In this document: positions 26,557 to 34,775 of the stretch, piece by piece
How positions within the stretch are numbered: position 1 is the first letter of the stretch
Layout: every line of letters starts with the position of its first letter
Assembly (NCBI GenBank): GCA_949293245.1
Contig: CASFCS010000020.1
Span: 1 to 64,000 of the forward strand
DNA from: an uncultured bacterium
GTDB lineage: Bacteria; Bacillota; Clostridia; Oscillospirales; Oscillospiraceae
Direction: 5' to 3'
Length of the DNA: 64,000 nucleotides
Position numbers and translations under genes: made by a program
The notes under the pieces: generated by a model
Database searches by the model: none
Told to the model about the DNA's origin: nothing
What the model saw: the letters and a program-made list of their open reading frames with translations, nothing else

Positions 26557-27837
26557 GTGAAAAAACACAAGCTTTTGTCCCTGCTGATGGCCATGGTCCT
26601 AGCCGTCACCACCCTGGTCCTCCCCGCCTCGGCGGCGGGAGGGCCCCGGCTGGTGACCTCCGGCCAGGCCGCCGCCAGCCAGAGCGTGGGCTTTACCGGC
26701 CTGTCCGTCAACTGCCAGAGCCTTCAGGTGACCTTTACCCTGTCCGAGCCCTCCGGCAGCTATGACTTTGCCGTGGACAGCGACCTGGCCGCCCTGCCGG
26801 GCGCATACACCACCTGGCAGCAGGATCAGACCAGCGGCACCGTCACCGTCTACGTCACCCTCAAGTCGGGCGTCCTCACCCAGAGCGGTTCCCTCATCCT
26901 GGGCACCATCTCCTCCACCGGCGGCTCCGCCTTCACCGTGAAGTCCGCCAGCGGCATGAAGCTGCTGGGGTCTGACTACAGTGAGACCACCTACGACTCC
27001 GTCAGCCAGAGCAGCGCCACCGGCGGCGTCACCACCTGGCCCATTACCATCGCCGACACTGCCAGCGGCCGGGTGACCGCCAGCTCTGCCCGAGCGGTGC
27101 CGGGGCAGCTCATTACCCTCACCGCCCTGCCGGAGAGCGGCTATACCCTGGACAGTCTCACCGCCGGCGACGGCACCGGCAAGGCCCTGTCCCTCACCTC
27201 CGCCGGCAGCGGCAAGTACACCTTTGTCATGCCCGCCTCCCCTGTGGCCGTCCGGGCTTCCTTCGTCCTGAACGGCCAGCCAGCCAGCCCCTTCACCGAC
27301 GTGCCCGCCGGTAGCTGGTACTACGACGCGGTGTGTTACGTCTATGAGGCCGGCCTGATGGGCGGTACCGGCAACGGCCAGTTCTCCCCCGCCCTCACCA
27401 CCAGCCGGGGCATGATCGTCACCATTCTCTACCGGCTGGAGGGCAGCCCCGCCGTGTCCGGCTCCGCCGTCTTCTCCGATGTGGCCCCGGGCCAGTGGTA
27501 CGCCGACGCGGTGGAGTGGGCCAGCGCCAACGGCATTGTCACCGGCTACGGCGCAGGCAAGTTCGGCCCCAACGACACCATCACCCGGGAGCAGATGGCG
27601 GCCATTCTTTACCGCTACGCCGCCTACAAGGGCTGCGATGTCACCGGTCAGGCCGACCTGACCGGGTATGCCGACGCCGGTCAGGTGTCTTCCTACGCCG
27701 TGGGCCCCATGGCCTGGGCGGTGGACGCCGGCCTCATCGGCGGCACTTCCTCCGCCACCCTCTCCCCCCGCGGCTCCGCCACCCGGGCCCAGGCCGCGGT
27801 GATCCTCACCCGGCTGTGCCAGAGCCTGGCCGGCTGA
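26557..27837 (+). CDS. SLH-domain surface protein with a possible cohesin-like domain
   Basis: A GTG start at 26557 follows AAGGAG with 7-base spacing. The 426-residue protein has a signal peptide (MKKHKLLSLLMAMVLAVTTL, cleavage near ASAAG), a beta-sandwich-like domain (about 45-150; SLQVTFTLSEPSGSYDF, then TVTVYVTLKSGVLTQSGSLI) whose strand pattern recalls cohesins, a bacterial-repeat module (about 160-240), and three SLH repeats (about 245-426) starting FTDVPAGSWYYDAV, FSDVAPGQWYADAV and YADAGQVSSYAVGP. SLH repeats bind secondary cell-wall polymer, so the protein is displayed on the surface. It lies 16 bases after the M60 gene, which carries a dockerin-like module, so the two may be an anchor and its cargo. 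The cohesin reading is tentative. Confidence 0.75.
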   Translation: MKKHKLLSLLMAMVLAVTTLVLPASAAGGPRLVTSGQAAASQSVGFTGLSVNCQSLQVTFTLSEPSGSYDFAVDSDLAALPGAYTTWQQDQTSGTVTVYVTLKSGVLTQSGSLILGTISSTGGSAFTVKSASGMKLLGSDYSETTYDSVSQSSATGGVTTWPITIADTASGRVTASSARAVPGQLITLTALPESGYTLDSLTAGDGTGKALSLTSAGSGKYTFVMPASPVAVRASFVLNGQPASPFTDVPAGSWYYDAVCYVYEAGLMGGTGNGQFSPALTTSRGMIVTILYRLEGSPAVSGSAVFSDVAPGQWYADAVEWASANGIVTGYGAGKFGPNDTITREQMAAILYRYAAYKGCDVTGQADLTGYADAGQVSSYAVGPMAWAVDAGLIGGTSSATLSPRGSATRAQAAVILTRLCQSLAG

Positions 27838-27850
27838 GGTCCTTACTCTA

Positions 27851-27896
27851 AGCCCCCCGGCTGTCCCATCAGGACAGCCGGGGGCTGCGCATTTTT
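27851..27896 (+). terminator. Rho-independent terminator after the SLH protein gene
   Basis: A GC-rich stem (AGCCCCCCGGCTGTCC with GGACAGCCGGGGGCT, one bulge) around CATCA ends near 27886 and is followed by TTTTT. Confidence 0.85.
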
Positions 27897-27954
27897 GCCG
27901 GGACGGGGGCTTCCTTAAGCTTTCCTTAATCTCCTGAAGACTTTTTGCTCCGCC

Positions 27955-27983
27955 TTGACCGGCCAAAACCCGGGTGCTATCAT
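27955..27983 (+). promoter_or_regulatory. Sigma-A promoter of the ytrA-type ABC operon
   Basis: TTGACC (27955-27960), a 17-base spacer and TATCAT (27978-27983). The regulator operator follows four bases later. Confidence 0.75.
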
Positions 27984-27986
27984 ACC

Positions 27987-28011
27987 AGTGTACTGAGGCG
28001 ATTCATACACT
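27987..28011. promoter_or_regulatory. YtrA-type operator (AGTGTA-N13-TACACT)
   Basis: AGTGTA at 27987-27992 and TACACT at 28006-28011 are separated by exactly 13 bases. This is, from memory, the inverted repeat reported for Bacillus subtilis YtrA. It overlaps the expected transcription start, so binding by the GntR/YtrA-type protein encoded at 28078 should repress the operon. Confidence 0.8.
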
Positions 28012-28077
28012 TATCCGCCCATTTTGCCCGTCTCCAGGCCAAATGACCCGGCCATCACCGGCCCAAGGAGGTTGACC

Positions 28078-28446
28078 ATGATCACCCTGAATCACCGCGG
28101 CCCCCGGCCCATCTACGAACAGGTGCGGGACGGCCTGCGGCACCTGATCGTCACCGGCGCCCTGCTGCCCGACGAAAAGCTGCCGTCGGTCCGCACTCTG
28201 GCCAGCACCCTGGCCATCAACCCCAACACCATCCAGCGGGCCTACGAGGCCCTGGAGCGGGAGGGATATCTCTACACCCTCTCCGGCCGGGGCACCTTCG
28301 CCGCCGCCGGACGCAGGTCCGACCCCCAGCGGCAGCAGGAGCTGCTCTCCCAGTTTGACGCCGCCGCCGCGGAGCTCCTCTTCCTGGGCATGACGGCGGA
28401 GGAGCTGGCCGCCCGGCTTCGGACCAGGAAGGAGGAGCAAGCATGA
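28078..28446 (+). CDS. GntR/YtrA-subfamily transcriptional regulator
   Basis: The ATG at 28078 sits 6 bases after AAGGAGGT; the longer in-frame reading has no such site. The 122-residue protein has a GntR winged helix (PIYEQVRDGLRHLIVTGALL, then LPSVRTLASTLAINPNTIQRAYEALEREGYL) and a short C-terminal helical dimerisation tail, the size and layout of the YtrA subfamily. It overlaps the ABC ATPase gene by the ATGA at 28443-28446. Its promoter carries a YtrA-type operator, so it is probably autoregulated and controls the ABC transporter; YtrA homologues respond to cell-envelope antibiotics, but the signal here is unknown. Confidence 0.88.
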   Translation: MITLNHRGPRPIYEQVRDGLRHLIVTGALLPDEKLPSVRTLASTLAINPNTIQRAYEALEREGYLYTLSGRGTFAAAGRRSDPQRQQELLSQFDAAAAELLFLGMTAEELAARLRTRKEEQA

Positions 28447-29354
28447 TCCAAGCACAAGGTCTCATCAAGCGCTTTGACGGGTTCGCCGCCCTGGACGGGC
28501 TGGACCTGACCATCCCCACCGGGTCCATCTACGGGCTGGTGGGCCCCAACGGCGCGGGCAAGTCCACCTTCCTGCGCCACCTCACCGGGGTGTTCCGGCA
28601 GGACGCCGGTTCCCTCACCATGGACGGCCAGCCCATCTTTGAAAACCCCGCCGCCAAGGTCCGGCTGGCCTCCATCCCCGACGACTTCTACTACTTCATG
28701 GCCGCCACCGTGCGGGACATGGCCCGCTTTTACCGTGGCTTCTACCCCCGGTTCGACCAGAAGCGCTACGAGGCCATACGGGACGCCTTCCCCGCCCTCA
28801 GCGACCGCTGCCCCATCCGGCGCATGTCCAAGGGCATGCAGAAGCAGGCCGCCTTCTGGCTGACCCTGTGCTGCCGGCCGGATTACCTTATCCTGGATGA
28901 GCCGGTGGACGGCCTGGACCCGGTGATGCGCCGTCAAGTCTGGTCCCTCCTCATGGGGGATGTGGCGGAGGGCGGCACCACGGTGGTGGTCTCCTCCCAC
29001 AACCTGCGGGAGCTGGAGGACGTGTGCGACCATGTGGGCATTCTCAACCACGGAAAGGTGCTCATCGAGCGCTCCCTGGATGAGCTCCAGGGCAGCGTGG
29101 TGAAAATGCAGGTGGTCTTTGAGGTGGGCCAGGTGCCCGACTTCAGCCAGAAGGTCAACGGGCTGGATATCCTCCATGTATCCAACATCGGACGCATCCA
29201 CACCATTATCGTCCGGGGGGGCGCCACCGATGTGACCAACCGCCTGGCCATGTTCAGCCCCATCCTCATGGAGGCCCTGCCCCTTACCCTGGAGGAGATC
29301 TTTATTTACGAGCTGGGAGGTGAAGACTATGCGGTCAAAGACATCCTTCTTTAA
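28443..29354 (+). CDS. ABC transporter ATP-binding protein (YtrB-like)
   Basis: The 303-residue ATPase has Walker A GPNGAGKST, a signature-position MSKGMQKQ, Walker B YLILDEPVDGLD and the switch His in SSHNLRE, followed by a C-terminal extension of about 80 residues typical of YtrB-like ATPases. It overlaps the regulator gene by 4 bases and the permease gene by about 26 bases, so all three are translationally coupled. It would energise the polytopic partner encoded next. Confidence 0.9.
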   Translation: MIQAQGLIKRFDGFAALDGLDLTIPTGSIYGLVGPNGAGKSTFLRHLTGVFRQDAGSLTMDGQPIFENPAAKVRLASIPDDFYYFMAATVRDMARFYRGFYPRFDQKRYEAIRDAFPALSDRCPIRRMSKGMQKQAAFWLTLCCRPDYLILDEPVDGLDPVMRRQVWSLLMGDVAEGGTTVVVSSHNLRELEDVCDHVGILNHGKVLIERSLDELQGSVVKMQVVFEVGQVPDFSQKVNGLDILHVSNIGRIHTIIVRGGATDVTNRLAMFSPILMEALPLTLEEIFIYELGGEDYAVKDILL

Positions 29355-31161
29355 CCCCACTCTCTTCTGGAAAAACATCACCCGCTTCTGGCCCATCTGG
29401 GCCAGCTATCTGGTGATCTGGTTCTTCCTTATCCCCCTCTCCCTCATGCTCACCGACAATGACTACAGCACCTACAGCGGCCTGGTCTCCTCCTCCCAGG
29501 GGCATTTCGCCCTGGTGACTGTGCTCAGGCTGACCCAGACCACCGTCCCTGCCCTGTGCCTGGTGTACGGCCTGATCTCTGCCATGGCCCTGTTCTCCTA
29601 CCTGTTCCAGGGCCGGGCGGTGAACCTGATGCACGCCCTGCCCATCCGGCGGGAGGGGCTGTTCCTCACCAACTACCTCTCGGGCCTGGCCTTCACCCTG
29701 GCGCCCGCCCTGGCGGTGGCCCTTATCACCCTGGTGGCGGAGATTACCCTGGGGTGCACCGCCCTGTACTCCCTGGGCATCTGGCTGCTGATCCAGGTGT
29801 GCTGCACCCTCTTTTTCTTCTCCTTTGCCGTGTTCTGCGCCATGTTCACAGGAAATCTGCTGGCCCTGCCGGTGTTCTACCTCATCCTCAATTTCCTGGC
29901 CCTGGGGCTCTACTACCTGTGCGACCTGGTGCTGGCCACCTTTGTGTTCGGTATGTCCTCCATCAGCGGGGCGGTCTTCACCGCGGCCTCCCATCTCTCC
30001 CCGGGGGCGTACCTGTGCTTTATGAATCCCGCCTCGGTGGATGTGGACTTCAACGTCAACCACTCCCCCCTCTCCCCCTCCACCCAGAATATCCTGTCGG
30101 TGACCTTCCAGGGGGTGCCCATCTTCCTGTGTTACGCCGGGGTGGGCCTGGTGCTGGCCGTCATCGCCCTGCTCCTCTACCGGGCGCGCCGCTCCGAGCG
30201 GGCGGGGGATCTGGTGTCCGTGGCTCCGGTTCGACCGGTGTTCCAGTACGGAGTGGCCCTATGCGCCGCCCTGGCCCTGGGCACCCTGCTCTACCACACC
30301 TTCCTCCAGATCGTGCCCCACAACGGCTGGTCCATGCTCCTCTTCCTCCTGATCGGAGGCGCTCTGGGGTATACCGTGGCGGCCATGCTGCTGAAAAAGA
30401 CCTTCCGGGTGTTTTGCTCCCGGTTCTTCCTGGGGCTGGCCGGGCTGGCTGTGGTGCTCACCGGCGGCATCGCCGCCATGGAGCTGGACCTCACCGGCTT
30501 TGAGCGCTGGGTCCCCGCCTCCAGTCATGTGTCCGCCGTGGTGGTCAACGCCTCGGGCATGCTGGGCAGCAACCTGGTCTTTGAGGACGAGGAGGACATC
30601 CAGGCCGTCCTCCAGGTGCACCAGAGCATTGTGGATCTGCGCCAGGAGATCCAGGAACAGCTGGAGGACAACTACACGGAGTTCTACCTGGACCTCCAGT
30701 ACACCATGGAGGACGGCCGGGTGGTCAAGCGGTCCTACCAGGTCCCCTCCTCCACCCACCCCGCCCTGGTGCAGCTGACCCAGCAGGTGGCGGATTTTCT
30801 CAACTCCCCCGGCAGCGTGGCCGCGGCCTACAGCCCCCTCTTCCAGAGCGAGGACCCCCTGCGCACCATCGAGATCAATTTCTACGACCTGGGAGAGGAC
30901 TATCTCTTCAGCGGGGAGGACGCCCAGATGCTCTCTCAGGCATTGAAGGAGGACATCCAGGCCGGGCGGATCCGGGTGGCCTACACCGGCCAGAGCCCCA
31001 CCTACTACTCCATCCTTCTGACCCTGGAGTATGCGGACAGCAGCGCTCCCGACGCCATCCAGGATCTCTACCTCCAGCCTGACGCCCAGTCCACGCTGGA
31101 GGCCCTGGAGACCCTGGGCCTTGGGGAGAGCGTGGACACCTCCTTCTCACAATCGTCATAA
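29329..31161 (+). CDS. ABC transporter permease (ytr-type operon)
   Basis: The ATG at 29329 follows GGGAGGTG at good spacing; an earlier in-frame GTG at 29320 is part of that site. The 610-residue protein has an N-terminal cluster of about six membrane helices (roughly 20-270), a further group around 280-400, and a large soluble extracytoplasmic C-terminal part of about 200 residues rich in acidic and Gln residues. No substrate can be read from the sequence. Context with a YtrA-type regulator suggests a role in envelope stress or antibiotic response. Confidence 0.8.
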   Translation: MRSKTSFFNPTLFWKNITRFWPIWASYLVIWFFLIPLSLMLTDNDYSTYSGLVSSSQGHFALVTVLRLTQTTVPALCLVYGLISAMALFSYLFQGRAVNLMHALPIRREGLFLTNYLSGLAFTLAPALAVALITLVAEITLGCTALYSLGIWLLIQVCCTLFFFSFAVFCAMFTGNLLALPVFYLILNFLALGLYYLCDLVLATFVFGMSSISGAVFTAASHLSPGAYLCFMNPASVDVDFNVNHSPLSPSTQNILSVTFQGVPIFLCYAGVGLVLAVIALLLYRARRSERAGDLVSVAPVRPVFQYGVALCAALALGTLLYHTFLQIVPHNGWSMLLFLLIGGALGYTVAAMLLKKTFRVFCSRFFLGLAGLAVVLTGGIAAMELDLTGFERWVPASSHVSAVVVNASGMLGSNLVFEDEEDIQAVLQVHQSIVDLRQEIQEQLEDNYTEFYLDLQYTMEDGRVVKRSYQVPSSTHPALVQLTQQVADFLNSPGSVAAAYSPLFQSEDPLRTIEINFYDLGEDYLFSGEDAQMLSQALKEDIQAGRIRVAYTGQSPTYYSILLTLEYADSSAPDAIQDLYLQPDAQSTLEALETLGLGESVDTSFSQSS

Positions 31162-31170
31162 CACGCTCTG

Positions 31171-31207
31171 CCGCCCCGGGCCTGCTGGCCCGGGGCGGTT
31201 GCATTTT
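31171..31207 (+). terminator. Rho-independent terminator after the ABC permease gene
   Basis: A perfect 12-bp GC stem (31171-31182 and 31187-31198, TGCT loop) is followed by TTGCATTTT. The downstream T-tract overlaps the -35 of the next promoter. Confidence 0.85.
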
Positions 31208-31227
31208 CTTCCTGTTTTCTCTATACT
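31199..31227 (+). promoter_or_regulatory. Sigma-A promoter for the alpha/beta hydrolase gene
   Basis: TTGCAT (31199-31204), 17-base spacer, TATACT (31222-31227), 30 bases before the hydrolase ATG. Confidence 0.7.
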
Positions 31228-31256
31228 GGTGGTACCCATCTGAGAGGAGCGATACC

Positions 31257-32045
31257 ATGACCCGTCTCACCATTCCCGGCCCCGGCGGCTACCCTATCCC
31301 CTGCGTCCACACCATCCGGGGGGATGAAAGGGTGGTGCTCATCATCTGCCACGGCTTCGGCAGCAGCAAAGAGAGCCCCACGGCCGCCATGCTCTCCCAG
31401 GCTCTCCCCGCCCTTGGGGTGGGTACCCTGGCCTTCGACTTCCCCGCCCACGGGGACAGCCCGGTGGACGGGGACGCCCTCACCCTGGAAAACTGCGTGG
31501 CCGACCTGGCGGCGGCGGAGGCGCTGGCCCTCACCCTGGCCCCCGGGTGCCGTCCGGTCTACTTCGGCTCCAGCTACGGGGCCCTGGTCACCCTGCTCTA
31601 CCTCTCCACCTGCCCCCACCGGGGGGAGGCCGCCCTGTTGCGCTCCGCCGCGGTGGAGCCGGTGCCCCTGTTCGTGGGCAGCCGCACGCCGGAGCAGCAA
31701 CGCCAGCTGGACAGTCAGGGGTTTTACCAGTTCGACTTCCACTACCCCCGGCCTTTGAAGCTCACCCGTCCCTTTTTCCGGCAGCTGGAGGAGTACGACC
31801 CCTTCCGGCTGTGGAAGCCGGGCTGTGCCCGGCTGGAGATGGTCCACGGGGATGCCGACGTGGTGGCCCCCCTGGCGGCGGCGGAGCTCTTTGCCGCCCA
31901 CTCCGGGGCCCGTCTCACGGTGATCCCCGGCGGGGACCACCGCCTGAGCATCCCCGGCGCCCCGGAGAAAGTGCTGGAACTGACAAAAGCCCTGGTGCTG
32001 GATGAAAAAATCCAGACCAGAGCGGGCAGCGGCACTTGCCGCTGA
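31257..32045 (+). CDS. Alpha/beta hydrolase (serine esterase/acylhydrolase-like)
   Basis: The 262-residue protein has an oxyanion-region ICHGFGSSKES, a nucleophile elbow GSSYGA (Ser about 105), a late Asp in VHGDADVV and a His in GGDHRLS, a complete Ser-Asp-His triad in the expected order. There is no signal peptide, so it is probably cytosolic. Similar small hydrolases act on ester or acyl bonds; the substrate is not evident. It has its own promoter and lies 211 bases after the ABC permease gene. Confidence 0.8.
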   Translation: MTRLTIPGPGGYPIPCVHTIRGDERVVLIICHGFGSSKESPTAAMLSQALPALGVGTLAFDFPAHGDSPVDGDALTLENCVADLAAAEALALTLAPGCRPVYFGSSYGALVTLLYLSTCPHRGEAALLRSAAVEPVPLFVGSRTPEQQRQLDSQGFYQFDFHYPRPLKLTRPFFRQLEEYDPFRLWKPGCARLEMVHGDADVVAPLAAAELFAAHSGARLTVIPGGDHRLSIPGAPEKVLELTKALVLDEKIQTRAGSGTCR

Positions 32046-32184
32046 CTTTCTGAAGCCCCACTTCCCCGAAAGGCGGTTCTTTCCGTGAGGACGCCATCCG
32101 GGAGGAGAGTCCCAACGCCCGGCTGCGGAGCCGGTGGGGATGCCGCTGCTCCCGGAGCAGGAACTAAGGAGGTAACCAAAGCCG
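32046..32184 (+). other. GC-rich leader with hairpins, function unassigned
   Basis: The 139 bases before the deformylase-like gene hold at least two short hairpins: CCGGCT-GCGG-AGCCGG at about 32118-32133 and CTGCTCC-CGGAGCAG near 32147-32161, followed by AAGGAGGT. I could not match it to a known riboswitch or T-box consensus. Confidence 0.35.
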
Positions 32185-32595
32185 ATGATTCAAGATATCT
32201 GCAAAGACGAAGCCTTTCTGGCCCAAAGAGCGGAGGTGGCCACCCCCGATGACCTCCAGATCGCCGCAGATCTCCTGGAGACCCTGGAGCATCACAAGGA
32301 GGGCTGCGTGGGTATGGCGGCCAACATGATCGGCTGCAACAAGCGCATCATTGCCTTTGACAACCAGGGCGAATATATGGTCATGTTCAACCCGGAGATT
32401 GTCAAAAAGTCCGGACCCTATGACGCCCAGGAGGGCTGTCTCTCCCTCGCTGGCATCCGCCCTGTCAGGCGCTGGCAGTCCATCAAGGTGCGCTGGCAAA
32501 ACGAGAAGTTCCAGGAGCGCCTCAAGACCTTCACGGGCTGGACGGCCCAGATCATCCAGCACGAGATCGACCACTGCGAGGGGGTCCTCATATGA
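32185..32595 (+). CDS. Peptide deformylase-like protein
   Basis: The 136-residue protein retains the deformylase metal motifs: EGCLS (Glu83-Cys85) and HEIDH (126-130), with Glu127 as catalytic base. Motif I reads GMAAN (43-47) where classical enzymes have a conserved Gln in place of Asn47, and the protein is shorter than typical Def (150-190 aa). This subgroup occurs in gut Firmicutes; whether it deformylates nascent chains is unsure. Its stop overlaps the start of the next gene (ATGA at 32592). Confidence 0.8.
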   Translation: MIQDICKDEAFLAQRAEVATPDDLQIAADLLETLEHHKEGCVGMAANMIGCNKRIIAFDNQGEYMVMFNPEIVKKSGPYDAQEGCLSLAGIRPVRRWQSIKVRWQNEKFQERLKTFTGWTAQIIQHEIDHCEGVLI

Positions 32596-32906
32596 AAAAG
32601 TGCAGGATCACCGTGATGCGCGTCACCCGGTATGAGGACCTGATGGCCCAGTATGAAAACCCAATTCCCCACGCCTGTGATATGGAGGTGGGGCAGGTCT
32701 TTGTGGCCAACGGCTGGGAGAAGCCGGAGGGCTTTTGTCAGAGCGCCTGGGACACCCTCTCCCCCTTTGTGCTGGCGCTGAGCCACGGGGGAGAAAACTT
32801 TTACGACGGCTGGATGAAAAACCCAAGGTCCGCCATGCTCTCCTGCAACGACGGGTTCCGCCCGGTGAGCTTTCTGGTGGAGGCCCTGGAGGAGAACGCG
32901 GAATAA
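32592..32906 (+). CDS. TIGR04076 family protein
   Basis: The 104-residue protein has the small-family pattern KKCRITVMRVTRYEDL, then CDMEVGQVFV, GFCQSAWDTLSPFVLALSHGG, and SCNDGFRPVSF, with conserved Cys and Trp. The family has no established function. It overlaps the deformylase-like gene by 4 bases and is followed 13 bases later by the SDR gene, so it belongs to the same operon. Confidence 0.75.
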   Translation: MKKCRITVMRVTRYEDLMAQYENPIPHACDMEVGQVFVANGWEKPEGFCQSAWDTLSPFVLALSHGGENFYDGWMKNPRSAMLSCNDGFRPVSFLVEALEENAE

Positions 32907-32918
32907 GGAGGAGAGGGC

Positions 32919-33635
32919 ATGTTTGAAAACAAAGTAGCTGTGGTGACCGGCGGTGCCAGAGGCATCGGAAAGGCCATTGCGGATGAATTCCGCAGAGAAG
33001 GGGCACAGGTGTGCGTCATCGACCTTTTGGAGAATGACTGTTTTGTGGGGGACCTGGCGGACAAGGCGGTGCTGGAGTCCTTCGCCGCCAAGGTGGTGGC
33101 GGACCACGGCCATGTGGATTTCCTCATTAACAATGCCCTGCCCCTGATGCGCGGCATTGATGGGTGCACCTATGAGGAGTTCAACTATGCCCTGCGGGTG
33201 GGGGTAACCGCTCCCTTTTACCTCACCAAGCTTTTCACCCCCCACTTTGCCCCCGGGGCGGCCATCGTGAACATCTCCTCCTCCCGGGACCGGATGAGCC
33301 AGCCCCAGACCGAGAGCTACACTGCGGCCAAAGGCGGTATCTCCGCCCTGACCCACGCCCTGGCGGTGAGTCTCGCCGGCCGGGTGCGGGTGAACTCCAT
33401 CTCCCCAGGGTGGATCGACACGGATTACACCGTTTACCAGGGCCCCGACGCCGTCCAGCAGCCCGCCGGCCGGGTGGGCAACCCCCTGGACATCGCCCAC
33501 ATGGCGCTCTACCTCTGCTCGGACAAGGCGGGCTTCATTACCGGGGAGAATATCTGCATCGACGGGGGCATGACCCGCCAGATGATCTACCACAACGACT
33601 TTGGCTGGACGCTGCAAGGCGCCAGGGAAGACTGA
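32919..33635 (+). CDS. Short-chain dehydrogenase/reductase
   Basis: The 238-residue classical SDR has the cofactor motif TGGARGIG near the N-terminus, the NNA motif (INNALP), the catalytic Ser in NISSSRDR, the YTAAKGG motif with Tyr and Lys, and a C-terminal ENICIDGGM. It should use NAD(P)(H) to oxidise or reduce an alcohol/ketone; the substrate cannot be inferred. AGGAGGAG precedes the ATG. Confidence 0.85.
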   Translation: MFENKVAVVTGGARGIGKAIADEFRREGAQVCVIDLLENDCFVGDLADKAVLESFAAKVVADHGHVDFLINNALPLMRGIDGCTYEEFNYALRVGVTAPFYLTKLFTPHFAPGAAIVNISSSRDRMSQPQTESYTAAKGGISALTHALAVSLAGRVRVNSISPGWIDTDYTVYQGPDAVQQPAGRVGNPLDIAHMALYLCSDKAGFITGENICIDGGMTRQMIYHNDFGWTLQGARED

Positions 33636-33663
33636 CCCCTGTTGGGAGCAAGGAGTGCGTGTT

Positions 33664-34302
33664 ATGTTTGGACCGAACCCGGATGCTGTGCACCCCAACG
33701 AAAACATACCCAGCGTCTGCTACATCAAAAACGTCATTACCCGCCCGAATATTGTGGTGGGAGCGTACACCTATTATGACGACGCGGCCACCGGCGGCAC
33801 GGACTTTGAGGCCCATGTGACCCACCACTATGCATTCATTGGGGACAGACTCATCATCGGGAAGTTCTGCGCCATCGGAAAGGGCGTGGAGTTTGTGATG
33901 AACGGGGCAAACCACCGCATGGCCTCGGTCTCCACCTATCCCTTCAATATCTTCGGCCACGGGTGGGAGAAGTGCACCCCCACCCTGGAGGAACTGCCCC
34001 TCAAGGGCGACACCGTGGTGGGGAACGACGTATGGCTGGGGCAGAACGTCACCGTCCTGCCCGGCGTCCACATCGGTGACGGCGCCATCATCGGAGCCAA
34101 CTCCGTGGTGGCCGCAGATATCCCACCCTATACCGTGGTGGCGGGGAATCCCTGCCGTGTGATCCGTCCCCGCTTCGACCAGGAGCTGACAGACTACCTG
34201 TTGGAGCTCCGGTGGTGGGATTGGGAGCCGGAAAAGATTTTTCGCAACCTGGAAGCTTTGTGCAGCGGCGATTTGTCCAAGATCCGCCGCATCAAGCCGT
34301 GA
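33664..34302 (+). CDS. Vat/CatB-type O-acetyltransferase (hexapeptide repeat)
   Basis: The ATG at 33664 follows AAGGAG at 8-base spacing; longer readings run back into the SDR gene. The 212-residue protein starts MFGPNPDAVHPN, has a left-handed beta-helix with hexapeptide steps (IGDRLIIGKFCAIGKGV, then VVGNDVWLGQNVTVLPGV), and the catalytic-His segment MNGANHRM, as in streptogramin A and chloramphenicol (CatB-type) acetyltransferases. It uses acetyl-CoA. Many genomes carry chromosomal members with no resistance phenotype, so a resistance role is only possible. Confidence 0.85.
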   Translation: MFGPNPDAVHPNENIPSVCYIKNVITRPNIVVGAYTYYDDAATGGTDFEAHVTHHYAFIGDRLIIGKFCAIGKGVEFVMNGANHRMASVSTYPFNIFGHGWEKCTPTLEELPLKGDTVVGNDVWLGQNVTVLPGVHIGDGAIIGANSVVAADIPPYTVVAGNPCRVIRPRFDQELTDYLLELRWWDWEPEKIFRNLEALCSGDLSKIRRIKP

Positions 34303-34316
34303 TGGGAGGAACACCC

Positions 34317-34775
34317 ATGAAACTTGCCATTCTCTCCGATACCCACGGCCTGCTGCGGCGGTCGGTGGCGGAGCATCTCAAGACCGCCGACGCCATTCTC
34401 CACGGCGGCGACATCAACAAGCCGTCCATCGTGGACCAGCTCAGGCAATACGCCCCCCTCTACATCGTCCGGGGCAACAACGACAGAGAGTGGGCGGAGG
34501 CCATCCCCCACCACCTCACCGTCACCCTGGAAGGCGTAACCTTTTTCATGGTCCACAACAAAAAGGAGGTCCCTGGGGACCTCTCCGGGGTGGATGTGGT
34601 GGTGTTTGGCCACTCCCACAAATATGTACAGGAAGAAAAAAGCGGTATGCTATGGCTCAATCCCGGCTCCTGCGGTCCCCGGCGGTTCCACCAGGAGATC
34701 ACCATGATGATGGCGGAAATCACGGACGGAGCTGTCCGGGTGGAAAAGGTCCTCATCCCCCACCAGGTGCCGTAA
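34317..34775 (+). CDS. YfcE/MJ0936-type metallophosphoesterase
   Basis: The ATG at 34317 follows GGGAGG. The 152-residue protein has the dimetal phosphoesterase motifs in order: DTHG (Asp8, His10), GGD, GNND, a V-H-N segment in place of the usual GH, and GHSH. It should hydrolyse a phosphodiester or phosphomonoester in the cytosol. Its TAA overlaps the next start by one base. Confidence 0.88.
   Translation: MKLAILSDTHGLLRRSVAEHLKTADAILHGGDINKPSIVDQLRQYAPLYIVRGNNDREWAEAIPHHLTVTLEGVTFFMVHNKKEVPGDLSGVDVVVFGHSHKYVQEEKSGMLWLNPGSCGPRRFHQEITMMMAEITDGAVRVEKVLIPHQVP

Noticed and set aside
32046..32184. Possible riboswitch or T-box leader.
   Set aside because: No known conserved core (T-box AGGGTGG, cobalamin, FMN, TPP or SAM consensus) could be matched; retained only as an unassigned structured leader.
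33664..34302. Calling the Vat-like gene an acquired antibiotic-resistance determinant.
   Set aside because: Composition matches the neighbours and no mobile element is near; it is more likely a resident acetyltransferase of unknown substrate.
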